From: an uncultured Bacteroidales bacterium
GTDB taxonomy: Bacteria > Bacteroidota > Bacteroidia > Bacteroidales > UBA932
DNA length: 9,742 nt
Direction: 5' to 3'
Assembly (NCBI GenBank): GCA_934678915.1
Contig: CAKUSF010000073.1
Location: forward strand, 1-9,742
In this document: positions 1 to 6,543 of the stretch, piece by piece
Layout of the letters: each line of letters starts with the position of its first letter
Numbering within the stretch: the first letter of the stretch is position 1
Made by a program: the position numbers and the translations under genes
Notes under the pieces: generated by a model
Databases searched by the model: none
What the model was told of the DNA's origin: nothing
What the model saw: the letters and a program-made list of their open reading frames with translations, nothing else

Positions 1-461
1 CCGCAGAAGACAGTGCCGGCAAGGCGGCTCTTTGGGTAGCAGTCTATCCAGCCGGTCAGACCTGCCTCGGCACGCTTCGGAGCCTCTGGATCGTCCTCCG
101 CTGCTGTCGAGAGCATATACACGTCCCGGAATTTGTAGTCGAGAGGGTACATGGCGTTCATACGGTCGATAAGCACTTTCATCTGACCGCTCATCTCGTA
201 GTAGTAGACCGGTGTGGCCCAGCATACGGCATCGGCCTCCAACACCTTTGCCATGATTCCATTTACATCGTCATTTATGACGCACCGTCCTAGCTTCTGA
301 CAGGCGAGGCATCCCCGGCAGAATGCTATCTGTTTGTCTTTGAGGGAAATCTTCTCGACCTCGTTACCAGCTGCCTGGGTACCTTCGATAAACTTGTCAG
401 CGAGCGCATCGCTGTTGGAACCAGCGCGAAGGCTGGTGGATATTACAATTACCTTTTTCAT
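1..461 (-). CDS. Flavodoxin-family NAD(P)H-dependent oxidoreductase with Cys cluster, 3' end cut by window edge
   Basis: The minus-strand frame starts at ATG 461 and stays open to the left edge, giving 153 codons; the C-terminus lies outside the window. The N-terminus (MKKVIVISTSLRAGSNSD) is the first beta strand and phosphate-binding loop of the flavodoxin-like NADPH-dependent FMN reductase fold, expected to bind FMN. Residues 48-60 (CRGCLACQKLGRC) carry Cys 48, 51, 54 and 60, spaced CX2CX2CX5C, which fits the compact cluster motif of iron-sulfur flavoproteins. The segment WATPVYYYEMSGQMK (about residues 86-100) is the second flavin-contact region of the family. The protein is likely a cytosolic redox enzyme; its electron donor and acceptor cannot be told. 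It lies 29 bp downstream of the damaged aldo/keto reductase on the same strand and is probably co-transcribed with it. Family call is firm; whether it truly holds a 4Fe-4S cluster is inference. Confidence 0.87.
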   Translation of the reverse strand, partial: MKKVIVISTSLRAGSNSDALADKFIEGTQAAGNEVEKISLKDKQIAFCRGCLACQKLGRCVINDDVNGIMAKVLEADAVCWATPVYYYEMSGQMKVLIDRMNAMYPLDYKFRDVYMLSTAAEDDPEAPKRAEAGLTGWIDCYPKSRLAGTVFC

Positions 462-463
462 AA

Positions 464-485
464 TGAATATATTCCTGAATATGCC
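464..485 (-). promoter_or_regulatory. GAATAT-N6-GAATATGC direct repeat just upstream of the flavodoxin-family gene
   Basis: On the plus strand GAATAT occurs at 465-470 and again at 477-482, followed by GC. The same arrangement, GAATAT-N6-GAATATGC, occurs at 846-865 in front of the aldo/keto reductase. Both sit between the start codon and any promoter, so they could be a regulator site, a translation-initiation element, or a leader duplicated with the genes. The spacing identity is seen directly; function is inferred. Confidence 0.3.
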
Positions 486-490
486 GTTCC

Positions 491-829
491 TTATTCTGCT
501 GGCTTCACAAGTCCTCTCCACTCCATAAACTGCTTGGCTGCGTTACCGCTGAGGTGGTCGAAGAAGAGGCTCTTCATCGTCTGTCCGTCTCCATAGTTCG
601 AGATCAAGACCTTCGACACGAGGAAAAGTTCGTCACGGCTGATTCCGCTCTTAGTCCAAGCCCGTCCCACGGCTTCCTCGTTATGGTACGCCTGAGCCGT
701 GTCAATCATCCTGTAGCCGACGCTGATCGCATCCGCTACGCAGCACTCGCACTCCTCAGGATTCACCTGATAAACCCCGTAACCCATCTGCGGCATCTCA
801 ACACCGTTGCTTAAAATAACCTTGTCCAT
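491..829 (-). CDS. Aldo/keto reductase with large internal deletion (probable pseudogene)
   Basis: The frame encodes 112 residues, against roughly 280 usual for aldo/keto reductases. Residues 1-80 are a good N-terminus: LSNGVEMPQMGYGVYQV, then IDTAQAYHNE with the catalytic Asp43 and Tyr48, then DELFLVSKV with catalytic Lys73. The text then jumps from ISNYG (76-80) to KSLFFDH (86-92), which resembles the far C-terminal end of the same family. The catalytic His, most of the barrel and the NADPH-binding loops are therefore missing, consistent with an in-frame deletion of about 165 codons. No active enzyme is expected from the remainder. It is first in a two-gene minus-strand unit with the flavodoxin-family gene. 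The assignment of both ends is by recognition of family motifs, not alignment. Confidence 0.75.
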   Translation of the reverse strand: MDKVILSNGVEMPQMGYGVYQVNPEECECCVADAISVGYRMIDTAQAYHNEEAVGRAWTKSGISRDELFLVSKVLISNYGDGQTMKSLFFDHLSGNAAKQFMEWRGLVKPAE

Positions 830-845
830 ATCTTGAATGTTAATA

Positions 846-865
846 GAATATGTTTCTGAATATGC
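846..865 (-). promoter_or_regulatory. GAATAT-N6-GAATATGC direct repeat upstream of the aldo/keto reductase
   Basis: This is the second copy of the 20-bp element seen at 465-484. It has the same 12-bp period between GAATAT boxes and the same trailing GC. It lies 17 bp upstream of the start codon at 829. No clear TAnnTTTG promoter was found further upstream on the minus strand, only near matches around 910-930. Confidence 0.3.
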
Positions 866-1046
866 TGGGTCGTGTCATCCCACACCATCATATTCACCGG
901 TGCAAATTCACAACAAAATCAGTACCTCATTGCAGCCTCCGGCTTAATCGTATTCCGGTTTTTATTACCCGGATTACTTTTTGAGGAGGAGGCTTCTATT
1001 AGCTGGCTTGCCAAACAGGAAGCGCTTCACGGGTATAATGAAGATC
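866..1046. other. Intergenic stretch with no gene seen
   Basis: Between the aldo/keto reductase leader and the repeat at 1047 neither strand has a credible gene. The short open frame on the plus strand (872-1054) shows no recognisable domain and runs into the repeat. This stretch should hold the divergent promoter for the minus-strand redox genes, but I could not place it. Confidence 0.4.
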
Positions 1047-1128
1047 GTGCGTGATAATGCTTCCTATGCTCACCGAGTCTTCTGTTGAGCCACTTCGTGC
1101 GTGGGACTTGGGAGTTGGCGCACGAAGG
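1047..1128. repeat. Palindromic repeat locus R1 (two units)
   Basis: Unit a: GTGCGTG at 1047, 15 bases, then CTCACCG at 1069. Unit b: GTGCGTG at 1097, 15 bases, then CGCACG at 1119. The units start 50 bp apart. Unit b also forms a perfect 9-bp stem, CTTCGTGCG (1093-1101) with CGCACGAAG (1119-1127). Between the units GCTCA (1068-1072) can pair with TGAGC (1086-1090). The arrangement is the same as at 5545-5629. It lies upstream of the tetR promoter and is non-coding. Confidence 0.75.
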
Positions 1129-1158
1129 AACTTCGTTAACGGTCCGTTCCTTATCGTG

Positions 1159-1182
1159 GCAATACCAAAATGTTGGTATTGC
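1159..1182. promoter_or_regulatory. Palindromic operator, probably for the TetR regulator
   Basis: GCAATACCA (1159-1167) and TGGTATTGC (1174-1182) form a perfect 9-bp inverted repeat with a 6-bp centre. The right arm overlaps the -33 element of the tetR promoter, so bound dimer would block RNA polymerase, the usual TetR autorepression arrangement. Palindrome and overlap are seen; the identity of the binding protein is inferred from position. Confidence 0.6.
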
Positions 1183-1209
1183 CGGAGAAAAAGCGCTAGA
1201 GTAATTTTG
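1179..1209 (+). promoter_or_regulatory. Bacteroidota-type promoter for tetR
   Basis: TAATTTTG (1202-1209) matches the Bacteroides -7 consensus TAnnTTTG, with TTG (1179-1181) 20 bases upstream matching the -33 element. Transcription should begin at about 1215, giving a leader of roughly 65 bases to the ATG at 1283. Confidence 0.6.
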
Positions 1210-1282
1210 CAGTCTTGAATTACGAACGGTGTTCGCTATTGCGCACTGTTGTACCGATTGTTGTGAGAAAACGTCAGATGCG

Positions 1283-1897
1283 ATGAGAGAACTTAATGGC
1301 AACATACGGAGATCCATTCTGGAGACATCGGAGAAGCTTTTCCAAAAGAAAGGCTTCTCAGGTGTGTCGATGAGGGACATCTCAAAGGAGTCAGGCGTTG
1401 GGCTCAGCAACATCTATAACTACTTCCGGGGAAAGGATGAGATATTCAGGAATATTCTGGCACCAGCGGTCGAGGCGTTGGAAAATATGCTGATGCGCCA
1501 TCACGGAGAGGACGGGATGAGTATGCTGATGTTGACGGACGATCAGTATTGCGCCAGGACCGTGACGGAATACATGACTCTGATCCGTCGTCATCGGAAA
1601 ACTCTTAAGTTGCTCTTCTTCAAGGCGGAGGAATCCTCTCTGTCCAATTATAGATCGGAGTTCACCGATCATAGTACGGTTGTGGTGAAGGAATGGATGA
1701 GGCGGCAGCGTGAAGCCAACCCGCAGCTACGGCTGGATTTCTCGGAGATGTTCATACACCTCCAATCTGTGTGGCTTTTTGACATATTCGAAGAAGTGCT
1801 GAGCCATGACCTGTCGGAGAGGGAGACGGAAAGGGTAATTCAGGAATATCTTCGGTTCGAAATAGAAGGATGGTCTAAAATGATGACGGGAGCCTGA
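1283..1897 (+). CDS. TetR/AcrR-family transcriptional repressor
   Basis: The product is 204 residues, the normal size for TetR. The DNA-binding domain is plain: IRRSILETSEKLFQKKGF (8-25), then the helix-turn-helix with VSMRDISKESGV (28-39) and the recognition helix and signature LSNIYNYFRGKDEIF (41-55). The remaining 150 residues are the variable ligand-binding and dimerisation part, so the inducer cannot be predicted. I chose ATG 1283 because family members begin a few residues before this first helix; the upstream GTG at 1229 would add a cysteine-rich tail and leave almost no leader. A 24-bp palindrome over its promoter suggests autorepression. It is followed after 49 bp by two ABC transporter genes on the same strand, which it most likely controls, as in many TetR-exporter cassettes. 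Confidence 0.9.
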   Translation: MRELNGNIRRSILETSEKLFQKKGFSGVSMRDISKESGVGLSNIYNYFRGKDEIFRNILAPAVEALENMLMRHHGEDGMSMLMLTDDQYCARTVTEYMTLIRRHRKTLKLLFFKAEESSLSNYRSEFTDHSTVVVKEWMRRQREANPQLRLDFSEMFIHLQSVWLFDIFEEVLSHDLSERETERVIQEYLRFEIEGWSKMMTGA

Positions 1898-1913
1898 CGG
1901 CTTCCGTTTTTTT
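1886..1913 (+). terminator. Rho-independent terminator overlapping the tetR stop codon
   Basis: ACGGGAGCC (1886-1894) pairs with GGCTTCCGT (1899-1907) with one G-T wobble and a four-base loop, followed by a run of seven T. The tetR stop codon TGA (1895-1897) lies in the loop. The ABC genes start 33 bp later with no convincing promoter of their own, so this may be a partial terminator that sets regulator and transporter levels apart. Confidence 0.65.
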
Positions 1914-1946
1914 ATGTTCTGAACGAAATTTAAAATTGTTCATTAT

Positions 1947-3713
1947 ATGAGGAAAAAATCAAGCCTTTCAGAACTCTTCGAGTTCGCAGGAAAGTACAAA
2001 TGGTTGAGTGTCACCTCCGTTGTGCTTTCATCTGCCAGCGCGTTGCTGACGCTGGTCCCGTTCTTTTACATCTGGATAATGATTCGCGATGTGTTGGAGG
2101 TTGCTCCGGATTTTTCAAAGGCTGCCAATCTGGCTACATACGGTTGGAAAGCGGTCCTTTGGGCGGTGGCTGCCATCCTGGTATATTCATCAGCACTTAT
2201 CTGCTCGCATTTCAGCGCGTTCCGCATCGCATCGGCCATTCGGTCCCGGTTGATGCACCACATCTCAACCCTGCCACAGGGTTTTATGGACAGCATCGGA
2301 AGCGGGAAACTGCGCAAGATTGTCAACGAATGCAGTTCCTCGACAGAGACTTTTCTCGCACATCATCTTCCGGACAAGGCTCTTGGAGTGGCGACTCCCT
2401 TGGGGCTGGTCATTATGCTGCTTGCATTTGACTGGAGGATCGGGTTGCTGTGCATCGCCACGATCGTTGTGGCCTATGCGATAATGCTGATATTCATGAC
2501 TGGCCCGGTTCTTAAAAAAGCCATGGCTGAGTACCAGTCGACCCTCGACAATATGTCAAATGAGGTCGTTGAATATGTCCGTGGCATCCCTGTCGTCAAG
2601 GTTTTCGGCCAGTCGGTCTTCTCGTTCCACCATTTCAAAGAGGCGATTGACAGGTACGGGGAATGGTCGGTAGCCTACACCAAGCGTCTGAGGATTCCAA
2701 TGTCGCTCTACACGGTTGCCGTGAACTCGATCTTTGCCGTGTTGGTCGGCTGCGCCCTTGTTATGACGAGGAACGGTGTGACAAACGAGTTCTTACTCAA
2801 TCTGTTGTACTACATAATCATCACACCCGTTATCACTATTTCCTTGAATAAATTGATGTTTGCCTCTGAGGAGAGCATGACAGTGCGGAACTCCCTTGAG
2901 AAGATTGACGGGGTTTTCGCTCTCAAGCCACTTTCCGAGCCGAAAGTACCTAAGCAGCCGAAAGACAACTCCATTGAGATCGATAACGTGCGCTTCTCCT
3001 ACGAAAGGACGGATAAAGAGGTGATCAAAGGAATATCAATGGTCATCAGACCAGGTGAGCACGTTGCGTTCGTAGGCCCTTCAGGAGGTGGTAAGACCAC
3101 TCTTGCCTCGCTTGTGTCACGTTTCTGGGATGCCAGTACTGGCATAATAAGGATTGGAGGCGTGGATGTGCGAGATATTGCCAGGGACAGGATCACGGAG
3201 ACAGTGTCTTTTGTCTTTCAGGACAGCCATCTGATCAAGGGAAGCATTCTGGACAATGTGCGGATGGCAAAGCCGGAGGCAAGCCGTGAGGAAGTGCTTG
3301 GGGTTCTGCATGACGCACAGTGCGATGACATAATCGCCAAACTCCCAGAGGGAATCGACACGGTGATCGGAACCGATGGTGTCTATCTGTCCGGTGGTGA
3401 GACCCAGCGTATTGCTATAGCTAGAGTGATGCTGCGGAACACTCCCGTTCTGATTCTGGATGAGGCCACAGCGTTCGCTGATCCTGACAACGAAAGCCGT
3501 GTCCAGAAGGCTTTTGCCAAAATGAGTGAAGGCCGCACCGTCATTATGATCGCCCATAGGCTCAAGACTGTGGAGCATGCCGACAGGATCTTCGTCCTAA
3601 ATGATGGAACCGTGGCGGAGTCCGGCACCCACAGCGAGCTGATGTCGCGCGGTGGTCTTTACGAAAGGATGAGGAATGAATATGACCGTTCAATCAATTG
3701 GAAACTCATTTAA
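1947..3713 (+). CDS. ABC transporter, fused permease and ATPase half-transporter, first subunit
   Basis: The product is 588 residues with the exporter-type layout: a membrane domain in residues 1-310 with hydrophobic segments near 20-46, 69-90, 150-185 and 255-300, then a nucleotide-binding domain. Visible motifs are the A-loop Tyr352, Walker A GPSGGGKTT (377-385), Q-loop Gln425, signature LSGGE (481-485), Walker B VLILDE with catalytic Glu506, and H-loop His537, all intact. The D-loop reads AFADPDNE (509-516) instead of the common SALD. I associate the wording ATAFADP with the YbtP/YbtQ-IrtA/IrtB-like branch of exporter-fold transporters, some of which import siderophores. It ends 7 bp before, or overlaps, the second transporter gene, with which it should form a heterodimer in the cytoplasmic membrane. 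Substrate and direction are unknown. Confidence 0.9.
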   Translation: MRKKSSLSELFEFAGKYKWLSVTSVVLSSASALLTLVPFFYIWIMIRDVLEVAPDFSKAANLATYGWKAVLWAVAAILVYSSALICSHFSAFRIASAIRSRLMHHISTLPQGFMDSIGSGKLRKIVNECSSSTETFLAHHLPDKALGVATPLGLVIMLLAFDWRIGLLCIATIVVAYAIMLIFMTGPVLKKAMAEYQSTLDNMSNEVVEYVRGIPVVKVFGQSVFSFHHFKEAIDRYGEWSVAYTKRLRIPMSLYTVAVNSIFAVLVGCALVMTRNGVTNEFLLNLLYYIIITPVITISLNKLMFASEESMTVRNSLEKIDGVFALKPLSEPKVPKQPKDNSIEIDNVRFSYERTDKEVIKGISMVIRPGEHVAFVGPSGGGKTTLASLVSRFWDASTGIIRIGGVDVRDIARDRITETVSFVFQDSHLIKGSILDNVRMAKPEASREEVLGVLHDAQCDDIIAKLPEGIDTVIGTDGVYLSGGETQRIAIARVMLRNTPVLILDEATAFADPDNESRVQKAFAKMSEGRTVIMIAHRLKTVEHADRIFVLNDGTVAESGTHSELMSRGGLYERMRNEYDRSINWKLI

Positions 3714-3720
3714 GCCAAAT

Positions 3721-5439
3721 ATGAAAAAGATAATCAATAAACTTCAACATAAGTACGCTCTTTCGGAGAAGGGTGCCAAAGAGCTGTTCGTTGCATTTGC
3801 CGTCTGCGTCTGCTCAGATATTGCGGTTATGCTGCCCGTTGGGTTGCTCTACAAGCTGGTCTGTGACCTGATCGGGGGAGTGGCTCTGGATGCGAGCTTC
3901 TATATTGCCGGAATATTCCTTTGCGCCTCATTGATATTCATTGTCACATATTGGAAATACAATTCCACCTTTTTGGCGACTTACGTCGAGAGCGGAGTCA
4001 GAAGAATCACTCTTGCCGAGCGTCTGCGTCTGTTGCCCCTCTCATTTTACGGCAAGAAGGATCTCGCGGATCTTACAAGCACTATAATGTCCGACTGCGA
4101 GCGCATTGAGAAAGGTACCTCTCACTTTATTCCTGCCTTTGTGGGTTCTATGATTTCCACGGTGTTGGTAGGACTGTCACTGTTTTTCATCGACTGGAGG
4201 ATGGCTTTAGCCGCTTTCTGGGTGCTGCCGGTCTCGCTGTGCATCGTTGGATTCTCGTCAAGGATCCAGCACGGGATGAGCGGAAAGGCTATGGATGCGA
4301 AGATGGCCTGCGCTGATGGTATCCAAGAATGCCTTGAGACACTCCGTGACCTTAGGGCTAACAATGCCACTGAGGTTTATCTGGCCGGTCTGGACAAAAA
4401 GATTTCAGAAGTCGAGAGGCGCACAGTACATTCGGAGATCAGCAACGCCATAATGGTTGTCTCAGCCCAGATGGTCCTTCGTCTGGGAATCGCCACGGTG
4501 GCACTCACCGGAGCCGCGCTTCTTGTCAGCGGAGGCATCAACGTGCTGACATTCTTCCTGTTTCTGCTTGTAGCTTCCAGACTTTATGACCCGCTCAGCG
4601 CATCACTTGAGAATCTTGCCGCCATCATAGCGATGAAGGTTCCGTGTGACAGGATGAGCGAGATTCTTGAACACCGGATTCAGGACGGAGTCCAAGAGCT
4701 CAGCAACTCCGGCTATGACATCACTTTCGACAATGTAGGCTTCTCGTATGATGATTCCGAGACTGTTCTGGAGGATGTGTCGTTCACTGCAAGGCAAGGC
4801 GAGGTCACTGCGCTTATCGGTCCGTCCGGCGGAGGAAAGACAACTGTCTCCAGACTCGCTGCTCGTTTTTGGGATGCTACAAAGGGTAGGATAACTGTTG
4901 GAGGAATGGACGTTTCCAAAGTTGATCCTGAGACTCTGCTGTCAATGTATTCGATTGTGTTTCAGGATGTGACCCTGTTTAACAACACCGTGATAGAGAA
5001 CATACGTATCGGTCGGAAGGATGCCAGTGACGAGGAGGTTCTGGCTGCCGCGCGGATGGCTCACTGCGATGAATTCGCTGAGCGTCTTCCGCAAGGTTGG
5101 CAGACCAACATCGGAGAGAATGGCTGCGGGCTGTCCGGAGGAGAACGCCAGAGGATTTCCATCGCCAGAGCTTTCCTGAAGAACGCTCCGATTATCCTTC
5201 TTGATGAGGCTACAGCGTCCCTTGACGTTGACAATGAAACTCTTATCCAGGAGTCTCTCTCCAAGTTGATCGGTGGCAAGACCGTCCTTATCATCGCCCA
5301 CAGGATGCGCACAGTCTCATCCGCTGACAAGATTGTGGTCTTGAAGAACGGTTCTGTAGCCGAACAAGGCAGCTCTGAACACTTGCTTGCGGAAGGCGGT
5401 TTCTATGCCGACATGCTCAATCTCCAGTGTGGCGCGTAA
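3721..5439 (+). CDS. ABC transporter, fused permease and ATPase half-transporter, second subunit
   Basis: The product is 572 residues from ATG 3721. The membrane domain (1-310) has hydrophobic segments near 22-50, 58-78, 136-176 and 243-285. The ATPase domain has A-loop Tyr343, Walker A GPSGGGKTT (367-375), Q-loop Gln415, signature LSGGE (471-475), Walker B IILLDE with Glu496, D-loop SLD (500-502) and H-loop His527. All catalytic positions are present, so both composite ATP sites of the predicted heterodimer look competent, unlike exporters with one degenerate site. I prefer ATG 3721, 7 bp after the previous stop, because MKKIINKLQHKYALSEKGAK looks like the normal N-terminus of this subunit; an in-frame ATG at 3676 would add 15 residues and overlap the upstream gene by 38 bp. 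Tight spacing implies translational coupling. Confidence 0.9.
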   Translation: MKKIINKLQHKYALSEKGAKELFVAFAVCVCSDIAVMLPVGLLYKLVCDLIGGVALDASFYIAGIFLCASLIFIVTYWKYNSTFLATYVESGVRRITLAERLRLLPLSFYGKKDLADLTSTIMSDCERIEKGTSHFIPAFVGSMISTVLVGLSLFFIDWRMALAAFWVLPVSLCIVGFSSRIQHGMSGKAMDAKMACADGIQECLETLRDLRANNATEVYLAGLDKKISEVERRTVHSEISNAIMVVSAQMVLRLGIATVALTGAALLVSGGINVLTFFLFLLVASRLYDPLSASLENLAAIIAMKVPCDRMSEILEHRIQDGVQELSNSGYDITFDNVGFSYDDSETVLEDVSFTARQGEVTALIGPSGGGKTTVSRLAARFWDATKGRITVGGMDVSKVDPETLLSMYSIVFQDVTLFNNTVIENIRIGRKDASDEEVLAAARMAHCDEFAERLPQGWQTNIGENGCGLSGGERQRISIARAFLKNAPIILLDEATASLDVDNETLIQESLSKLIGGKTVLIIAHRMRTVSSADKIVVLKNGSVAEQGSSEHLLAEGGFYADMLNLQCGA

Positions 5440-5544
5440 GTTGTCTTTTATTAATAATCACCTGCTCAAAGCCCGCAGGAGTGTTTGAGAACTCGGAAGG
5501 GGGCTGACCCTATCTCGCTTTTTGACAAATATTTGTTGATTTTT

Positions 5545-5629
5545 GTGCGTGGATTCCTATGTATGGCTCACGAGTCGAGTGACCTGAGCCCCTTCGTTCG
5601 TGAAGTCATAGTTTTTCACTCACGAAGGG
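5545..5629. repeat. Palindromic repeat locus R2 (two units)
   Basis: Unit a: GTGCGTG at 5545, 15 bases, then CTCACG at 5567. Unit b begins about 51 bp later and forms a long stem: CCCTTCGTTCGTGA (5590-5603) against TCACTCACGAAGGG (5616-5629), 12 of 14 positions paired around a 2x2 internal loop. Between the units GGCTCA (5565-5570) pairs with TGAGCC (5585-5590). The order and spacing of these blocks repeat those at 1047-1128. The locus lies in the convergent gap between the ABC operon and the PAS gene and supplies that gene's stop codon. A 12-bp palindrome, ACAAATATTTGT, sits just before it at 5525-5536. Confidence 0.75.
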
Positions 5630-5940
5630 TTGTTTTTGAACACGAATTTCATGGCGGAGATCGCATTCTTTATGACAGCCACATAGTCTTCGGGATGAAT
5701 GATTATCTCGCTGTACGTTCCATCCTCACCCCTGAAACGATCCTTGTGTGCGGGGGACTCATAAATATGCTCCAGACGGGTGCTGTCATAGACCGCGACA
5801 GCGCTTCGTGACAAAGTCGCCATCCGCGCGACATTGGCCACAATTTCATCTATGTCCGTCCTGTCAATGCTCTCCTCGTCAAAGTGGATCTTGTCGGACA
5901 GGGAAGCATATTCTTTGTCAATTCTCTCCTTGCTTGTCAT
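5620..5940 (-). CDS. Truncated PAS-type N-terminal domain of a LuxR-like regulator (likely pseudogene)
   Basis: From ATG 5940 the product has 106 residues. The text (LSDKIHF, RSAVAVYDSTRLEHIYESP at 45-63, IHPEDYVAVIKNAISAMKFV at 81-100) resembles the N-terminal PAS-like sensor half of the Bacteroidota regulators that carry a C-terminal LuxR helix-turn-helix, which are usually more than twice this length. No helix-turn-helix follows: the frame ends in PS-stop, encoded by CCT TCG TGA, and those bases belong to the right arm of repeat R2 (5616-5629). The gene was therefore probably cut off when a repeat arrived or recombined. It starts 28 bp after the yccF-like gene on the same strand. A longer in-frame extension upstream overlaps that gene and is not used. 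The full-length family assignment is by memory of the motif pattern. Confidence 0.65.
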   Translation of the reverse strand: MTSKERIDKEYASLSDKIHFDEESIDRTDIDEIVANVARMATLSRSAVAVYDSTRLEHIYESPAHKDRFRGEDGTYSEIIIHPEDYVAVIKNAISAMKFVFKNNPS

Positions 5941-5968
5941 TCTGCCATTGAATATAATAAAGTGCCAC

Positions 5969-6343
5969 CTACGCTTTTCTGAATGTCTTGCCGAACGGCG
6001 TGAGGGAAAGCAGCGCCATCTTGAAATGCTGGAGACCGAAAGGAATGCCGATAATCGTGATGCAGCAGATGAGCCCGAAGACGAGGTGTGTCGCCGCGAT
6101 TTCCCACCATCCCAACAGGATCCAAAGCACATTCATGAATATGCTGAGGCATCCTCCTGCGTTGTTGCCGTCCACAATGTCCGTCCCGAAAGGCCACAGC
6201 GAGAATATCCCAAACTTCCACAGTTGGTACCCGAAGGGAATGCCGATGATGGTCACGCAGAAGAAAAGTCCCGCGATGAAGTAGCCGAGGGACACCAGCA
6301 TGCCTCCCAAAACGAGCCAAAGAATATTTCCGAAGAATCTCAT
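5969..6343 (-). CDS. yccF: YccF-domain inner membrane protein
   Basis: The product is 124 residues with two copies of the YccF domain. Each has a hydrophobic helix followed by TIIGIPFG and SLxPFG: TIIGIPFGYQ (31-40) with SLWPFG (48-53), and TIIGIPFGLQ (96-105) with SLTPFG (113-118). The opening MRFFGNILWLVLGG is typical. E. coli YccF is slightly longer (148 residues). Several membrane segments (about 5-37, 66-82, 86-101) place it in the cytoplasmic membrane; the biochemical role of the family is not established. It is first in a minus-strand pair with the truncated PAS gene and divergent from the sigma factor. A TAnnTTTG element lies 40 bp upstream. Confidence 0.88.
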   Translation of the reverse strand: MRFFGNILWLVLGGMLVSLGYFIAGLFFCVTIIGIPFGYQLWKFGIFSLWPFGTDIVDGNNAGGCLSIFMNVLWILLGWWEIAATHLVFGLICCITIIGIPFGLQHFKMALLSLTPFGKTFRKA

Positions 6344-6382
6344 TGTATTATTTTTATGAAAATACTCGACTGCAAGTTACGA

Positions 6383-6390
6383 CAAATCTA
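6383..6390 (-). promoter_or_regulatory. Candidate -7 promoter element for the yccF-like gene
   Basis: The minus-strand sequence is TAGATTTG, an exact match to TAnnTTTG, 40 bp upstream of the start codon. The -33 region would fall within the hairpin at 6407-6451 and has no clear TTTG, so the call is moderate. Confidence 0.4.
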
Positions 6391-6406
6391 AAAGAAAGAA
6401 AAATTA

Positions 6407-6451
6407 TCGTGTGCGAACGACCTTCAGCTGATGGTCTGTTTTTGCGCACGA
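6407..6451. repeat. Hairpin R3 in the divergent yccF/sigma gap
   Basis: TCGTGTGCGAA (6407-6417) pairs with TTTGCGCACGA (6441-6451), 11 positions with two G-T wobbles. Inside it GACC (6419-6422) pairs with GGTC (6433-6436). The arms resemble those of the other palindromic loci (GTGTGCG, CGCACG) but the half-sites start 36 bp apart rather than 22 and there is a single unit, so it is a divergent relative or an unrelated control element. Confidence 0.5.
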
Positions 6452-6543
6452 ATGCCATCGCTAATCGAAAGCAATTTCAAAAATTATGATTTATTTTGTA
6501 GCAAAACACGTAGTCGGTCAGTCTTTATAGTAAACCTGTTTTT

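Noticed and set aside
1229..1282. Longer TetR starting at GTG 1229
   Set aside because: It adds an odd cysteine-rich 18-residue tail and would start about 14 bases after the predicted transcription start; ATG 1283 fits the family.
1027..1413. 128-residue minus-strand open frame
   Set aside because: It is antisense to the TetR DNA-binding domain and crosses the R1 repeat and promoter.
5462..5487. Terminator after the second ABC gene (CCTGC/GCAGG, CTCAAA/TTTGAG)
   Set aside because: Stems are only 5-6 bp with long loops and no T run follows.
5834..6391. 185-residue open frame on the plus strand
   Set aside because: It is antisense to the clear YccF-domain gene and has a low-complexity charged translation with no domain.
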